From Verrucomicrobiota bacterium (lineage in GTDB: Bacteria; Verrucomicrobiota; Verrucomicrobiia; Chthoniobacterales; UBA10450): a stretch of 37,825 nt of DNA. Each line of letters opens with the position of its first letter. Position 1 is the first letter of the stretch. Made by a program: the position numbers and the translations under genes. Positions 1 through 9,342 of this stretch are shown piece after piece. Location: assembly GCA_003218975.1 (NCBI GenBank), contig QHPD01000011.1:1-37825 (forward strand). Direction: 5' to 3'. Under the pieces are notes generated by a model, which was not told the origin of the DNA, did no database searches, and saw nothing but the letters and a program-made list of their open reading frames with translations.

Positions 1-1
1 A

Positions 2-589
2 ACTTTGAGCGATTCGCCCGCGCCCGGTGGCGGTTCCGTGGCGGCGTTAATGGGCGCGTTGGGCGCGTCGTTAGGCGGTATGGTCGCGAATCTTTCCGCC
101 GGCAAACGCGGGTGGGATGACAGGCTCGAATATTTCAGTGATTGGGCGGTCCAGGCACAACAACTGAAAGACGAATTGCTCGCGTTGGTTGATGAAGACA
201 CGGCCGCTTTCAACAAAGTGATGGACGCATTCGCGTTGCCAAAAGAATCTGCGAAAGAGAAGGCAGCGAGTTCAACCGCAGTCGAGCAGGCCACAAAATA
301 TGCAGCGGAGGTTCCACTGAAAGTAATGGAGACTGCATCGAAGTCCTATCAACTTCTTTCCCAGATGGCTGAAAAAGGAAACCCCGCTTCCATTTCAGAC
401 GTCGGCGTGGGCGCGCTCGCAACGCGCGCTTGCATCGAAGGAGCAGCGCTGAATGTACGCATCAATCTAGGTCAGTTGAAAGATGAAAAGTTCAGATCGG
501 CGCTACTTGAAAAAGTTCAGAAGGTCAGCTCCGATTCCAAGGCGCAGTTCAGCAAGATCACTGAAGTAGTGGAGAGCAAACTTAGGTAG
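2..589 (+). CDS. Formiminotransferase-cyclodeaminase C-terminal domain protein (methenyl-THF cyclohydrolase-like), 5' end outside the window
   Basis: The protein belongs to the FTCD_C family, which in histidine breakdown converts formimino-THF to methenyl-THF with release of ammonia; single-domain members may instead act as methenyl-THF cyclohydrolases. The hallmark glycine-rich segment [20 protein letters not shown] lies at the very beginning, followed by an all-helical body of about 190 residues. In family members this motif comes roughly 10-20 residues after the start, and the frame is open back to base 2, so the true start is probably just outside the window. The only start codon in view is a TTG at base 5. 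The next gene on the same strand is hutI, which makes a histidine-utilisation role likely. Confidence 0.85.
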   Translation, partial: TLSDSPAPGGGSVAALMGALGASLGGMVANLSAGKRGWDDRLEYFSDWAVQAQQLKDELLALVDEDTAAFNKVMDAFALPKESAKEKAASSTAVEQATKYAAEVPLKVMETASKSYQLLSQMAEKGNPASISDVGVGALATRACIEGAALNVRINLGQLKDEKFRSALLEKVQKVSSDSKAQFSKITEVVESKLR

Positions 590-631
590 GGCGCGACCGC
601 CGCGCACGCCGCCGCGTTCGGCGAAAAGTTT

Positions 632-656
632 GCGACGGTCGGAGACCGCCGCTACA
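632..656. repeat. REP-like hairpin, family A copy 1
   Basis: GCGACGGTC (632-640) and GACCGCCGC (644-652) form a 9-bp stem with one mismatch around a GGA loop, followed by TACAG. Read on the minus strand it begins CTGTAGCGGCGGTC, the same opening as four other intergenic copies in the window. It lies immediately upstream of the hutI ribosome binding site. Confidence 0.6.
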
Positions 657-669
657 GAAGGAGCTGTTT

Positions 670-1908
670 ATGAGCGCGCTGGCTGTTCTTCACGCATCGC
701 AATTGGTCACGCTGGCCGGTCCAAAGCGGCCGCGCGTTGGTCGTGAGATGTCGGAACTCGCTATTCTTCCTGATGGCGGAATGCTGATCCGCGATGGGAA
801 GATCGATAGCGTTGGAACTACCAACCAGATCAAGGTGAGCGTAGCCGACGCGGAGATTGTCGATGCGGGCGGGCGCGTCGTGCTTCCCGGATTTGTTGAC
901 GCCCACACGCATTTGGTTTTTGCGGGAAATCGGCTCGACGATTTTGAGCGGCGTGCACGTGGTGAAACTTACCAGCAGATCGCGAGAGCCGGCGGCGGCA
1001 TTTGGTCAACCGTGGAAAAAACTCGCGCGGCCGGCAACGCTGAGCTTCTCGCGCAAGCAAAGAAACATGCGGACTGGTTTCTGCACTGCGGCACGACTAC
1101 CGTCGAAGCTAAATCTGGCTACGGATTGACGCTTGATGACGAGCTGAAGATTTTGCGCGTGATGCGCCAGCTAAATCAGGAGACGCCGCTGGAAATTGAG
1201 CCGACGTTTCTTGGCGCGCACGCTGTGCCGCGCGAGATGGCTGCTGATGATTATGTCGATCTTGTGGCCGACGAAATGCTTCCGCGGGTGGCGCAAGAAA
1301 AGCTGGCCGAGTTTTGTGATGTATTTTGCGAGCGCGGTTACTTCGAGATTGAGCAATCGCGCAAGATTCTGAGCGCGGCCAAAAGGCTTGGATTGAAATT
1401 GCGCGGTCACGTTGATCAGCTTTCCAACTGCGGTGGCGCGAAATTGATGGCGGAGTTGGGCGCAACGACGGCGGATCACTTGGAGAAGACCGACGAGGTC
1501 GGTATTGTGGCGTTGAAATCCGCGAAGGTGCAACCGGTTCTCCTGCCGGGTTCCGTTTACACGCTTGCGTTGACATCGTACCCGCGCGCGCGGGAGATGA
1601 TTGAGAGTGGGCTTGCGGCTGTGCTCGCGACAGATTTCAACCCCGGTTCGTCGCCGACCCCAAGTATGTCGATGATTTTGTCGCTCGCCTGCACGCACAT
1701 GAAAATGTCGCCCGCAGAAGCCATCACAGCAGCGACAATTAATGCGGCCTACAGTCTCAATCGTGGAAACAAGATCGGTTCGCTTGAGCAAGGCAAGCTT
1801 GCCAACTTTGCAATCTTTGATTGCGAAGACTATCGGGAACTGGCCTACTGGTTCGGAATTCCGCAAACGCATTCAGTTTATGTGGGCGGCGAACGCGTGA
1901 ATGCGTAG
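670..1908 (+). CDS. hutI: Imidazolonepropionase
   Basis: The enzyme hydrolyses 4-imidazolone-5-propanoate to N-formimino-L-glutamate, the third step of histidine degradation in the cytoplasm. At 412 residues it has normal family length. Visible amidohydrolase signatures are the metal-binding [12 protein letters not shown] (residues 77-88), [23 protein letters not shown] and the late aspartate in [11 protein letters not shown]. The ATG at 670 is preceded at good distance by AAGGAG (658-663), one of the few clear Shine-Dalgarno sequences in the window. The preceding cyclodeaminase-like gene fits the same pathway and the two are probably co-transcribed across an 80-bp gap that carries a REP-like hairpin. 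Confidence 0.96.
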   Translation: MSALAVLHASQLVTLAGPKRPRVGREMSELAILPDGGMLIRDGKIDSVGTTNQIKVSVADAEIVDAGGRVVLPGFVDAHTHLVFAGNRLDDFERRARGETYQQIARAGGGIWSTVEKTRAAGNAELLAQAKKHADWFLHCGTTTVEAKSGYGLTLDDELKILRVMRQLNQETPLEIEPTFLGAHAVPREMAADDYVDLVADEMLPRVAQEKLAEFCDVFCERGYFEIEQSRKILSAAKRLGLKLRGHVDQLSNCGGAKLMAELGATTADHLEKTDEVGIVALKSAKVQPVLLPGSVYTLALTSYPRAREMIESGLAAVLATDFNPGSSPTPSMSMILSLACTHMKMSPAEAITAATINAAYSLNRGNKIGSLEQGKLANFAIFDCEDYRELAYWFGIPQTHSVYVGGERVNA

Positions 1909-1936
1909 CGTACGGCCGTCATGCTCTACCAGTTTT

Positions 1937-1962
1937 GCGGCGCTCACATAGCGCCGCTACAG
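1937..1962. repeat. REP-like hairpin, family A copy 2
   Basis: GCGGCGCT (1937-1944) and AGCGCCGC (1950-1957) form a perfect 8-bp stem around a 5-nt loop, followed by TACAG. It fills the short gap between hutI and tig and ends 8 bp before the tig start codon. There is no T-run, so I do not call it a terminator. Confidence 0.65.
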
Positions 1963-1970
1963 TAATTCGC

Positions 1971-3308
1971 ATGAAGGTTCAGGTGGAAAGGCAGCCAGGC
2001 TTCGTGTCGAAGCTGCAGATTGAACTGCCGCCCGATGAAGTATCGAAGGAGTGGGAGATGATCGCGAACAGCTTCGCGCGATTCGCCAAAATTCCGGGCT
2101 ATCGGCCGGGGAAGGCTCCACGGGCCGTGATCGACAAAAGATTTCGCAAAGAAATTCAGGAGGAGCTAACCAAAAAACTCGTCTCGAAAAGCTATCACCA
2201 AGCAGTCGAACAAGAGCAATTGCGTGTCGCTTCGCTGACCAACATTGAAGACATTCAGTTTGGCGAAGATAAGTCGATGCGGTTTCGCGCAACGGTGGTG
2301 ACGACGCCGGAATTCGAACTGCCAGATTACATGAACATCCCAGTGCAATTGCCGGACACAAAAGTTTCCGATGCCGAAGTCGAAGCGGCTTTGGAGCGCC
2401 TGCGGGATCAGTCGGCTGACTTTGTGAATGTGCCGGGGCGAGGACTGCAAACGGGCGATTTTGCAGTGCTTGATTTCGAGGGTTCGGTGGATGGGAAGCC
2501 GATTAGCGAAATTGCGCCACAGGTCAGCAAGAATTTGCAGGGCGGCAGAAAATTCTGGCTGCATCTGGCGCCTGAGAATTTTCTGCCGAAATTTTGCGAG
2601 CAATTGGTTGGACAAAATCGCGACAAAACGCGGCTCGTGATCGTCAATTTCCCAGACGACTTCGCGGTAAAAGAATTGGCAGGGAAAAAAGCGGATTACG
2701 CCGTTACGTTACGCGAGACTAAGGAGAAGCTATTACCGCCAGTTGACGACGCGCTTGCGGCCAAAGTGGCTCCGGGGAAGACGATTGTCGATCTTCGGCA
2801 CATGATCGAGCACGATATCGAGCACGCGAAGAAACATGATGTCGAGCGGGCGAAGGAATCGGAGATCGTGAAATATTTGCACGAGCGGACCCAATTCGAG
2901 CTACCGCCAGCGCTACTGCAAAATGAAACGCGGCGCGCTCTGGCCGAATTAGTGCAACGCAATCGCGAGCGCGGCGTCACGGATGACATGTTAAAGGAAA
3001 AAGAAAAAGAGCTGATCGACGGCGCGGCGAACCTGGCGGCGCACCGGTTGAAAACGAATTTCATCCTGCATCGGATCGCTGAGCGCGAAAAAATTCAAGT
3101 CACGAAGGAAGATGTCGACCTTCGAATCAGGCAGGAGGCGGCGCGTTACGACATTTCGCCGGACAAAATGCGCAAGGAACTGCAACAACAGGATGCCTTA
3201 AATGACGTCGCCGAACAGATTCTGCTCGGCAAGACTCTTGATTTCCTAAAGGCGAATGTTAGCGTCGAACAGATAGAAAAGCCTACTGGCGTGGAAGAAG
3301 AATCATGA
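1971..3308 (+). CDS. tig: Trigger factor, ribosome-associated chaperone and peptidyl-prolyl isomerase
   Basis: The product is 445 residues. The N-terminal ribosome-binding domain carries GYRPGKAP (residues 43-50), the counterpart of the GFRxGKxP signature that docks on ribosomal protein uL23. An FKBP-like middle domain lies at roughly 155-245 and a long helical, charged C-terminal domain follows. The frame is open further upstream, to 1821 inside hutI, but homology begins at [10 protein letters not shown], so the ATG at 1971 is chosen. The stop overlaps the clpP start as ATGA, implying translational coupling. The tig-clpP-clpX order is widely conserved in bacteria and links folding of nascent chains with proteolysis. 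Confidence 0.96.
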   Translation: MKVQVERQPGFVSKLQIELPPDEVSKEWEMIANSFARFAKIPGYRPGKAPRAVIDKRFRKEIQEELTKKLVSKSYHQAVEQEQLRVASLTNIEDIQFGEDKSMRFRATVVTTPEFELPDYMNIPVQLPDTKVSDAEVEAALERLRDQSADFVNVPGRGLQTGDFAVLDFEGSVDGKPISEIAPQVSKNLQGGRKFWLHLAPENFLPKFCEQLVGQNRDKTRLVIVNFPDDFAVKELAGKKADYAVTLRETKEKLLPPVDDALAAKVAPGKTIVDLRHMIEHDIEHAKKHDVERAKESEIVKYLHERTQFELPPALLQNETRRALAELVQRNRERGVTDDMLKEKEKELIDGAANLAAHRLKTNFILHRIAEREKIQVTKEDVDLRIRQEAARYDISPDKMRKELQQQDALNDVAEQILLGKTLDFLKANVSVEQIEKPTGVEEES

Positions 3309-4009
3309 GCGTGTCCAATGAAAATTTATCGCAGTCGGTGCTGATCCCGATGGTGGTGGAGCAGACTGGCCGCGGCGAGCGCAGCTACGATATTTATTCG
3401 CGGCTGCTGAAGGACCGGATCGTTTTCATCGGAACGCCCATGGACGATCACATTGCCAATTTGGTCATCGCCCAATTGTTGTTCCTCCAGATGGAAGATT
3501 CGAAGAAGGACATCAACATTTATATCAATTCGCCGGGCGGGTCGGTGACCGCTGGACTCGCAGTTTACGATACGATGCAGTTCCTCACATGCGATGTGAC
3601 GACCTACTGCCTCGGAATGGCTGCGAGCATGGCCGCAGTTTTGCTGTGCGCCGGCACAAAGGGCAAGCGGTTCGCGCTTCCGAATTCCGACATCATGATC
3701 CATCAGGTTTCCGGCGGCGCTCAAGGCGCGGCAAGCGATGTCGAGCGGCAGGTCGATTACATGTTCAAGCTGAAGAAGCGCCTCATTAAAATCATCGCCC
3801 AACACACTGGCAAATCTGAGGAACAGGTACGACTCGATTCGGATCGTGATTATTACATGTCGGCAGAAGAGGCGAAAGCGTACGGACTTGTCGATGAAGT
3901 GATCAAGTCTCGCAAGGAAGTGAAGCTGCTCGACGGCGCGACACCGCCGTCTGGGAATCGATCGGTGGAAGTGGCTGAGGCCGCTTTGCCGCGGAAGGCG
4001 GCAGGATAA
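3305..4009 (+). CDS. clpP: ATP-dependent Clp protease proteolytic subunit
   Basis: ClpP is the serine peptidase barrel that degrades proteins unfolded by ClpX. All three catalytic residues can be seen: Ser108 in GMAASMA, His133 in MIHQVSGG and Asp182 in the [10 protein letters not shown] segment. At 234 residues it is a little longer than the usual 195-210 because of a C-terminal tail rich in Ala, Pro and basic residues after about 205. The ATG overlaps the tig stop by four bases. A single clpP copy sits with its partner clpX 26 bp downstream. Confidence 0.97.
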   Translation: MSVSNENLSQSVLIPMVVEQTGRGERSYDIYSRLLKDRIVFIGTPMDDHIANLVIAQLLFLQMEDSKKDINIYINSPGGSVTAGLAVYDTMQFLTCDVTTYCLGMAASMAAVLLCAGTKGKRFALPNSDIMIHQVSGGAQGAASDVERQVDYMFKLKKRLIKIIAQHTGKSEEQVRLDSDRDYYMSAEEAKAYGLVDEVIKSRKEVKLLDGATPPSGNRSVEVAEAALPRKAAG

Positions 4010-4035
4010 CAGCTCCTTATTCTGACACCAAACAT

Positions 4036-5316
4036 ATGGCCCGCGCTTCCAACCTCACCATGTGCTCGTTTTGTGGCAAGAGCCATGCCGAGGTGCGCAA
4101 GTTAATTGCCGGGCCCGGCGTTTATATCTGCGACAACTGCATCAATGTTTGCAAGAGCATCCTGGATAAGGAACTCAGCGAGGACGCGCGGCGTCAGTCC
4201 TCCAACATTCGCGTGCCGAAACCGGCAGAGATCCGGCGTTTGCTCGATCAATATGTGATCGGGCAGGACACCGCCAAAAAAACGCTATCGGTGGCGGTGC
4301 ACAATCATTACAAGCGCGTGCTGCAAACTTCAGCGCCCGTCGATCCCTCCCCAGTATTTCAGCCCGATCCCCTCGCGGATATCGAGATTGAGAAGAGCAA
4401 CATTTTGCTCATCGGGCCGACTGGTTCCGGAAAGACTCTACTCGCCAAAACATTGGCCAAGATCCTCGATGTCCCATTCTGCATTGCGGACGCGACCACA
4501 TTGACCGAAGCGGGCTATGTTGGCGAAGACGTCGAGAACATCATTCTGCGGTTGCTACAGAATGCTGATTACGATGTAAAACGCGCGGAGATCGGCATCG
4601 TTTACATCGACGAAATCGACAAGATCGGGCGCAAAACCGATAACGTCAGCATCACGCGCGATGTCTCCGGCGAAGGCGTCCAACAGGCGCTCTTGAAGAT
4701 TTTGGAAGGGAGCACGTGCAACGTTCCGCCGCAGGGAGGCCGCAAACATCCGCACCAGGAGTACATCCAGGTAAACACCGAGAAAATTCTGTTTATTTGC
4801 GGCGGCGCGTTCATCGGGCTCGATAAAATTATCCAAAAACGCATCGGCCAAAAAGTGATGGGCTTTGGCAGTCCGACCCTCGAAGTCGAAGAAGCGTTGC
4901 GAAGGGAAGCCGTGCGCCATGTGGAACCGGAAGACTTGCTCGCTTTTGGAATGATTCCTGAATTTATCGGGCGGTTGCCGGTTGTGAGCTCGCTCGATGC
5001 GCTTACCAAGGAAGAAATGGTGGCGATATTGACCGAGACGAAAAACGCGATGGTCAAGCAGTACACGAAACTCTTCTCGATGGAAGGCGTGCGGTTGACG
5101 GTCACGAAAGACGCGCTGCGCGCGCTTGCCGCGCAAGCCGTCACGAAGGGGACAGGTGCACGGGCGTTGCGTTCGATGCTTGAGCGGATCATGCTCGACA
5201 TCATGTACGATGTCCCGAGCCGCGAAGACATCGCTGAAGTCACGATCAATCGCGCGGTCGTGGAAGGCAAAAAGCTCCCGCTAATTCGCAAAAAACAGGA
5301 CAAAGACGCGGCGTGA
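4036..5316 (+). CDS. clpX: ATP-dependent Clp protease ATP-binding subunit ClpX
   Basis: This is an AAA+ unfoldase that recognises substrates, threads them into ClpP and uses ATP. Of 426 residues, the N-terminal zinc-binding domain has Cys10, Cys13, Cys32 and Cys35. Walker A is GPTGSGKT (127-134) and Walker B is IDEID (191-195). The [16 protein letters not shown] segment and the C-terminal small domain with the sensor-2 region GTGARALRS are present. It is transcribed with tig and clpP. No strong ribosome binding site precedes the ATG. Confidence 0.97.
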   Translation: MARASNLTMCSFCGKSHAEVRKLIAGPGVYICDNCINVCKSILDKELSEDARRQSSNIRVPKPAEIRRLLDQYVIGQDTAKKTLSVAVHNHYKRVLQTSAPVDPSPVFQPDPLADIEIEKSNILLIGPTGSGKTLLAKTLAKILDVPFCIADATTLTEAGYVGEDVENIILRLLQNADYDVKRAEIGIVYIDEIDKIGRKTDNVSITRDVSGEGVQQALLKILEGSTCNVPPQGGRKHPHQEYIQVNTEKILFICGGAFIGLDKIIQKRIGQKVMGFGSPTLEVEEALRREAVRHVEPEDLLAFGMIPEFIGRLPVVSSLDALTKEEMVAILTETKNAMVKQYTKLFSMEGVRLTVTKDALRALAAQAVTKGTGARALRSMLERIMLDIMYDVPSREDIAEVTINRAVVEGKKLPLIRKKQDKDAA

Positions 5317-5466
5317 TTTGGCGGAAAACGCCGAATGCCCCAACATCGAACGCCCAAGATCAAATTACAGTCGGCTTGTGCTTGCGCCGTTTGTCGAGAT
5401 TGGGAAATCTGACTTCGGCGTTGGACGTTGTGCACTCAGCGTTCGACGTTTGCTTGTTGATCTTCC
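5317..5466. repeat. Low-complexity intergenic repeat with GGCGTTGGACGTTG-type units
   Basis: The 150-bp gap between clpX and cinA contains related units CGGCGTTGGACGTTG and CAGCGTTCGACGTT (about 5417-5451). Nearby is a stretch (5340-5356) that reads as NAPTSNAQ in one frame. Peptides of this NVQR/TSNAQ type are typical by-products of dispersed repeats in Verrucomicrobiota genomes, as I remember them. No coding potential is apparent beyond that. Confidence 0.4.
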
Positions 5467-6702
5467 ATGCAGGTCGCTCTCATCAATACTGGCACGGAGT
5501 TATTGCTCGGGGACGTGCACGATGCGCACCTTGCGTTCATCGCCCGCGAGATCTTCCCATTGGGTTTGCGCATTGATGAGCGGCGCACGGTTCCCGACGG
5601 CCAGGCGATTCGCCACGCTCTGGGCGAATTATTTTCGAGCTGTGAAATCCTATTTGTGACTGGCGGGCTCGGGCCCACAAGCGACGACATCACACGTGAC
5701 ATCGTTGCGGATTTGCTCGGGCTGGAATTGCGCCAGGACCCGCAACTCTTGGCATCGCTGCGGCAAAGACTGGAGGCACGCGGAATTAAATGGACTTCGA
5801 GCATTGCTAGGCAGGCTGATGTTCCCGTCGGCGCGCAGGTTCTCCCAAACGAAAATGGGAGTGCGTCCGGATTGTATTTGAAACCAAATGTCAATCCGCG
5901 GCTTGCCTCGCCACATCTCTTTGTCTTGCCGGGGCCCCCTCGCGAACTTCAGCCAATGTTTCGCGCGTCGGTGATTCCGATCTTGCGATCGATCGCGCAA
6001 ACGCCGGCGGGGATCGAGCGGCGGCTCTACAGGATCGCGGGCATGGGTGAATCTACGGTCGAGGAAACGATCGGTGAAAAAGTTCTCGCCATTCCAGGGA
6101 TCGAGCTCGGTTATTGTGCGCGTCCCGGAGAAGTCGATGTTCGAATCATCGGGGAATCTGAACCGGTTGCGCGCGCAGACGGGATTATTAAAGCGGCCCT
6201 AGGATTGTCGATCTTTTCCGTGAGCGACGAACCTCTTGAGGAAGTAATCGTAAAGCTCCTGGCCAACAGAAATGTGACACTTGCGATCGTCGAGTCGTGT
6301 ACGGGTGGGCTGCTCGCGCATCGTATCACAAATGTGCCGGGCGCCTCCAACGTTTTCGTTGCTGGCTATGTTTGTTATGCCAATCAGGCCAAGATCGATA
6401 TGTTGAATGTCGATCCAGAGTTAATCGTGAAGCATGGCGCTGTCAGCGAACCGGTCGCGTGCATGATGGCTGACCGCGCAAAGAGACATGCAAGATCGAC
6501 ATATGCCCTTGCCACGACTGGGATCGCCGGACCCACCGGCGGTTCGGCGGATAAGCCAGTAGGAACGGTTTACATTGCGCTCGCGACCGCAAATGAAACT
6601 ACGGGGAAGAGGTTATTTTTTCCCAGCGATCGCGAAACATTTAAGCAACTTGCTGCACAAGCTGCGTTTGATTTGTTGCGGCGAAAACTGATCGGAGGTT
6701 AG
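5467..6702 (+). CDS. cinA: CinA family protein (MoCF_biosynth domain plus nicotinamide-nucleotide amidase domain)
   Basis: The 411-residue product has the two-domain architecture of CinA. The N-terminal molybdopterin-binding-like domain (about 1-170) begins INTGTELLLGDVHD and contains GGLGPTSDDITRD. The C-terminal amidase domain (about 255-411) contains VESCTGGLLAHRIT and the catalytic-region motif TTGIAGPTGG followed by KPVGTVYIAL. Known CinA proteins deamidate nicotinamide mononucleotide in pyridine-nucleotide recycling and some hydrolyse ADP-ribose. The stop overlaps the stop of the convergent L,D-transpeptidase gene by four bases. Confidence 0.95.
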   Translation: MQVALINTGTELLLGDVHDAHLAFIAREIFPLGLRIDERRTVPDGQAIRHALGELFSSCEILFVTGGLGPTSDDITRDIVADLLGLELRQDPQLLASLRQRLEARGIKWTSSIARQADVPVGAQVLPNENGSASGLYLKPNVNPRLASPHLFVLPGPPRELQPMFRASVIPILRSIAQTPAGIERRLYRIAGMGESTVEETIGEKVLAIPGIELGYCARPGEVDVRIIGESEPVARADGIIKAALGLSIFSVSDEPLEEVIVKLLANRNVTLAIVESCTGGLLAHRITNVPGASNVFVAGYVCYANQAKIDMLNVDPELIVKHGAVSEPVACMMADRAKRHARSTYALATTGIAGPTGGSADKPVGTVYIALATANETTGKRLFFPSDRETFKQLAAQAAFDLLRRKLIGG

Positions 6703-7313
6703 TAATCGCCTACGTCGACTGGCGTGCCGACTTTTACATTGTCGTAAAATAATTTCGCGCCGTCGGCCGATTCGCGGATACAGCCATGCGAAGCGGGGTA
6801 GCCGGGCAAAATTCCGACGTGCATGCCCACGCCCTCTTCGGTCAAACGCAAGAACCATTTCATCGGCGCGCCGGCGAAGTGCGTGCCGCTCGGAGCCGAA
6901 TCGATGTGGGCACTGACCCCGGCGCGCACTACACGGCCCGAAGTATCCACAAAGTCGCCATACAGATTGGAATGGTGGTTCGGGTCTTTCTCAAGCACGC
7001 GCACGTGGCCCGTGGGCGACTCGTGTCCGCGTCTGCCAGACGAGATTGGACCATCAGCCACGATTTGATCGTCCATCATGAGGTAAGCCCGCTGCTTTGG
7101 AATTGAAACGACGATATGCGTGTTATCCGGCGTCGCCTGTTTGAGTAAAGATTGATTCACCTTCAATGGGTCCTGTTTGCGAATGAACTCCGACGCTTTG
7201 CGGATTGGTTGCGGCGTCGGCCTCGGTCCAAAGAGCCGTATCTGGCCGCTGATCGAACAGCTAAGAACAGCCAGCAAAAGCGTGAAAAGCAATACGGGAA
7301 ATTTTTGCCGCAT
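6699..7313 (-). CDS. L,D-transpeptidase (YkuD domain), exported
   Basis: L,D-transpeptidases make 3-3 crosslinks in peptidoglycan or attach proteins to it in the periplasm. The YkuD signature with His165 (GMHVG), then SHGCIR with His176 and the nucleophile Cys178, is intact. Residues 1-19 form a signal peptide ending VLSC, which may be a non-ideal lipobox. The catalytic domain spans about residues 65-204. The gene starts 4 bp after the unknown secreted-protein gene upstream, so the two probably form an operon. It ends tail to tail with cinA, overlapping by four bases. Confidence 0.9.
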   Translation of the reverse strand: MRQKFPVLLFTLLLAVLSCSISGQIRLFGPRPTPQPIRKASEFIRKQDPLKVNQSLLKQATPDNTHIVVSIPKQRAYLMMDDQIVADGPISSGRRGHESPTGHVRVLEKDPNHHSNLYGDFVDTSGRVVRAGVSAHIDSAPSGTHFAGAPMKWFLRLTEEGVGMHVGILPGYPASHGCIRESADGAKLFYDNVKVGTPVDVGDY

Positions 7314-7317
7314 AAAG

Positions 7318-8148
7318 TCAGTCGCGATTGTAGCTGCGGACCCGGTTAAGCCAACCTGGTAACCATCGTGCTTCGCCGCGTTCGGGGGGGGAGTTCGCGA
7401 CTCTGCGCTTTAGCACTACGACAGCTGCGCGCGAAAATTCTTTCACCGCGTCATCTTCATCGGCGGGCATTTGCTCGAGGACTTGAAGCAAGCCCCATCC
7501 CTGCCCTTGATAACGCTCAGTGTGCAAGACGCCTTCACCCTTGAAGTTCACGTAATCGACCAGAGCGTAACAGCCCTGTGGCGTTCTCGTCATGCGCTCG
7601 AATTGCTGCTCGACGTTCGCGCGATCTGCAGGCTCAGCTTCGGCGAGCATTTTTGAAAGTGCATTTTGCAAGCGTGCGATCAAAAATTCCGCCTGAACGT
7701 CAACCGTACCGGCGAGAAACTGCCGCAGCTGTTTCATCTCCGGTGAATATTGGGCCCGAAGAAATTCCTGGCGCGAATTCCACGGGCAGGCCCGTTCGCC
7801 CGCGCCCAGAAGTAACGTTGGCAATTTAACGCCACGAACTGTCATAAAGCTCACCAGTTTAGGAAAACTCTCCTCGAATGGACCGCGCTGTCCTTTCGGA
7901 TACCAGATGAAGTGGCCAATGCCGAGCGACGCGAAATTTTCGCCTTCATTCCACGCGGTCAACCCTGTGATAGTTCCATTGCATTCGTTTTGCCAGATTC
8001 TTTTTCCGATTTTGATTGCTTCGTTGCGTGAGAGAGTAACGCCCGGAAGCGTTGGCGTCCCAGCCGCAAAGGAAGCAAGGACGATAAGCGAACCGATGCA
8101 GCGAATTCGATAGTTTCGTTGTTTTCTTGACGACGAATGTTTATCCAT
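7318..8148 (-). CDS. Conserved secreted protein of unknown function, possibly lysozyme-like
   Basis: I do not recognise a named family. The 276-residue product has a basic N-terminus and a hydrophobic signal or anchor segment at about residues 17-31. After it comes a conserved-looking core around ECNGTITGLTAWNEGE and SLGIGHFIWYPKG, which resembles the Glu/Gly-His arrangement of lysozyme-like hydrolases. A second patch contains YVNFKGEGVL and GQGWGLLQVLE. The operon with an L,D-transpeptidase suggests a cell-wall role, but that is inference. The start is the first ATG after the divergent FKBP gene; the two starts are only 59 bp apart and share a promoter region. Confidence 0.7.
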   Translation of the reverse strand: MDKHSSSRKQRNYRIRCIGSLIVLASFAAGTPTLPGVTLSRNEAIKIGKRIWQNECNGTITGLTAWNEGENFASLGIGHFIWYPKGQRGPFEESFPKLVSFMTVRGVKLPTLLLGAGERACPWNSRQEFLRAQYSPEMKQLRQFLAGTVDVQAEFLIARLQNALSKMLAEAEPADRANVEQQFERMTRTPQGCYALVDYVNFKGEGVLHTERYQGQGWGLLQVLEQMPADEDDAVKEFSRAAVVVLKRRVANSPPERGEARWLPGWLNRVRSYNRD

Positions 8149-8207
8149 TAGCCTGCAGATCTCCGCGCTTAGGTTTAAAGCCTTATCGCAATTAAAAACC
8201 TACTTCT

Positions 8208-8942
8208 ATGAAATATTTTGTTGCCACTTTTGCGGCGCTCGCGCTGGCCTTGCCGGTTGTCGCGCAAGAAAAAACAGAGCTTAAAGATCAAAAAGACAAG
8301 TCCAGCTACGCTATCGGCCTTAACATTGGCATGAATTTCAGCCGACAAAAGGTCGCGCTCAATGCCGACGCATTTGCCGCGGGGCTGAAGGATGGACTTG
8401 CAGGCAAGCGGCAGATGACGGAGGCAGAAGTACGAGATACAATGGCGACGTTTCAAAAAGATCTGGAAGCTAAACAAAAAGCGGCGGCAGAAAACAACGC
8501 AAAAGACGGCGAAAAATTCCTAGCCGAAAACAAGAAGAAAGAAGGGGTAAAAACTACACCCAGCGGTCTGCAATACAAAGTCATCAAGGAAGGGACTGGC
8601 CCACAGCCGAAAGCGACCGATATCGTAACGGCCAATTATCGCGGCACGCTGATTGACGGCACCGAGTTCGACAGTTCATACAAACGTGGTGAGCCCGCAA
8701 CGTTTCCGTTAAATGGGGTGATCAAAGGATGGACGGAAGGGGTTCAACTGATGAAAGTCGGGTCAAAATATCAGTTGTTCATCCCATCGAACCTCGCCTA
8801 TGGCGATCGCGCTGTCGGTCCTGATATCACTCCCAATTCGACTTTGATTTTTGAAGTGGAACTGTTAGGCGCCAAACCGCCGGAAGCAGCTACCAGCCCT
8901 GCGGCACAAGCGCCCCCGGCATCGCCATCGCCGAGGAAGTAA
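8208..8942 (+). CDS. FKBP-type peptidyl-prolyl cis-trans isomerase, exported (FkpA/Mip type)
   Basis: The protein accelerates proline isomerisation during folding of exported proteins. Residues 1-19 are a signal peptide ending PVVAQ. Residues 25-105 form the helical N-terminal dimerisation domain typical of Mip/FkpA (KSSYAIGLNIG, FAAGLKDGLAG). The FKBP domain spans about 111-222 with TPSGLQYKVIKEGTG, NYRGTLIDGTEFDSS, VIKGWTEG and IPSNLAYGDR. A Pro/Ala/Ser-rich tail follows. It is transcribed divergently from the secreted-protein and L,D-transpeptidase pair. Confidence 0.94.
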   Translation: MKYFVATFAALALALPVVAQEKTELKDQKDKSSYAIGLNIGMNFSRQKVALNADAFAAGLKDGLAGKRQMTEAEVRDTMATFQKDLEAKQKAAAENNAKDGEKFLAENKKKEGVKTTPSGLQYKVIKEGTGPQPKATDIVTANYRGTLIDGTEFDSSYKRGEPATFPLNGVIKGWTEGVQLMKVGSKYQLFIPSNLAYGDRAVGPDITPNSTLIFEVELLGAKPPEAATSPAAQAPPASPSPRK

Positions 8943-8982
8943 CCGTCCGTAACGTTTTCGGCCGAGCGCTTGGACCACCCGC

Positions 8983-9342
8983 TCAACGGGCCGCGGCTGT
9001 TTCCCATCGGATCAGCGGCGCGTCACCCCAAAGATCTTCAAGGCTGTAGAACGCGCGTTTGTCCCGATGAAAAACGTGGAGGACGACCTGCAAATAATCT
9101 AATACGATCCATTGGCTGGCTGGAAAGCCGTCAATCGCCACCGGACGAGCCGCATGGTCCTCTCGGAGCCGCGTTTCAACTTCGTTCGCAATCGCTTTCA
9201 ACTGCGGCTCAGACGTGGCCGAGCAAATCACGAAGAAATCTGTAAACGTGGAGATTGTGCGCAAATCCAAAATGACGATGTCCTCCGCCTTTTTGTTCGA
9301 CGCGAGTTCTGCGCAGGTTTTTGCTAAGGTTTCTGGCGTTAT
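8983..9342 (-). CDS. rsfS: Ribosomal silencing factor RsfS, apparent ATA start
   Basis: RsfS binds ribosomal protein uL14 on the large subunit and blocks subunit joining during starvation. The 119-residue reading runs TPETLAKTCAELASNKKAED, IVILDLRTISTFTDFFVI, the CSATSEPQLKAIANEVE segment and FPASQWIVLDYLQVVLHVFH, covering the whole domain. No ATG, GTG or TTG lies near the expected N-terminus; the nearest upstream ATG (9564) would overlap nadD by 226 bp. The best candidate is ATA at 9342-9340, which overlaps the nadD stop in the geometry of an ATGA junction (reads ATAA) and has GGGAG 8 bases upstream. The sequence could carry a point mutation or an error here. nadD-rsfS is a common pair. Confidence 0.85.
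   Translation of the reverse strand: MTPETLAKTCAELASNKKAEDIVILDLRTISTFTDFFVICSATSEPQLKAIANEVETRLREDHAARPVAIDGFPASQWIVLDYLQVVLHVFHRDKRAFYSLEDLWGDAPLIRWETAAAR

Noticed and set aside
1171-1872. 233-codon ORF on the minus strand inside hutI
   Set aside because: It is antisense to a complete hutI with all motifs; its composition is a shadow of that gene.
1821-1970. N-terminal extension of trigger factor
   Set aside because: It lies in hutI and in a REP-like hairpin; homology starts at the ATG at 1971.
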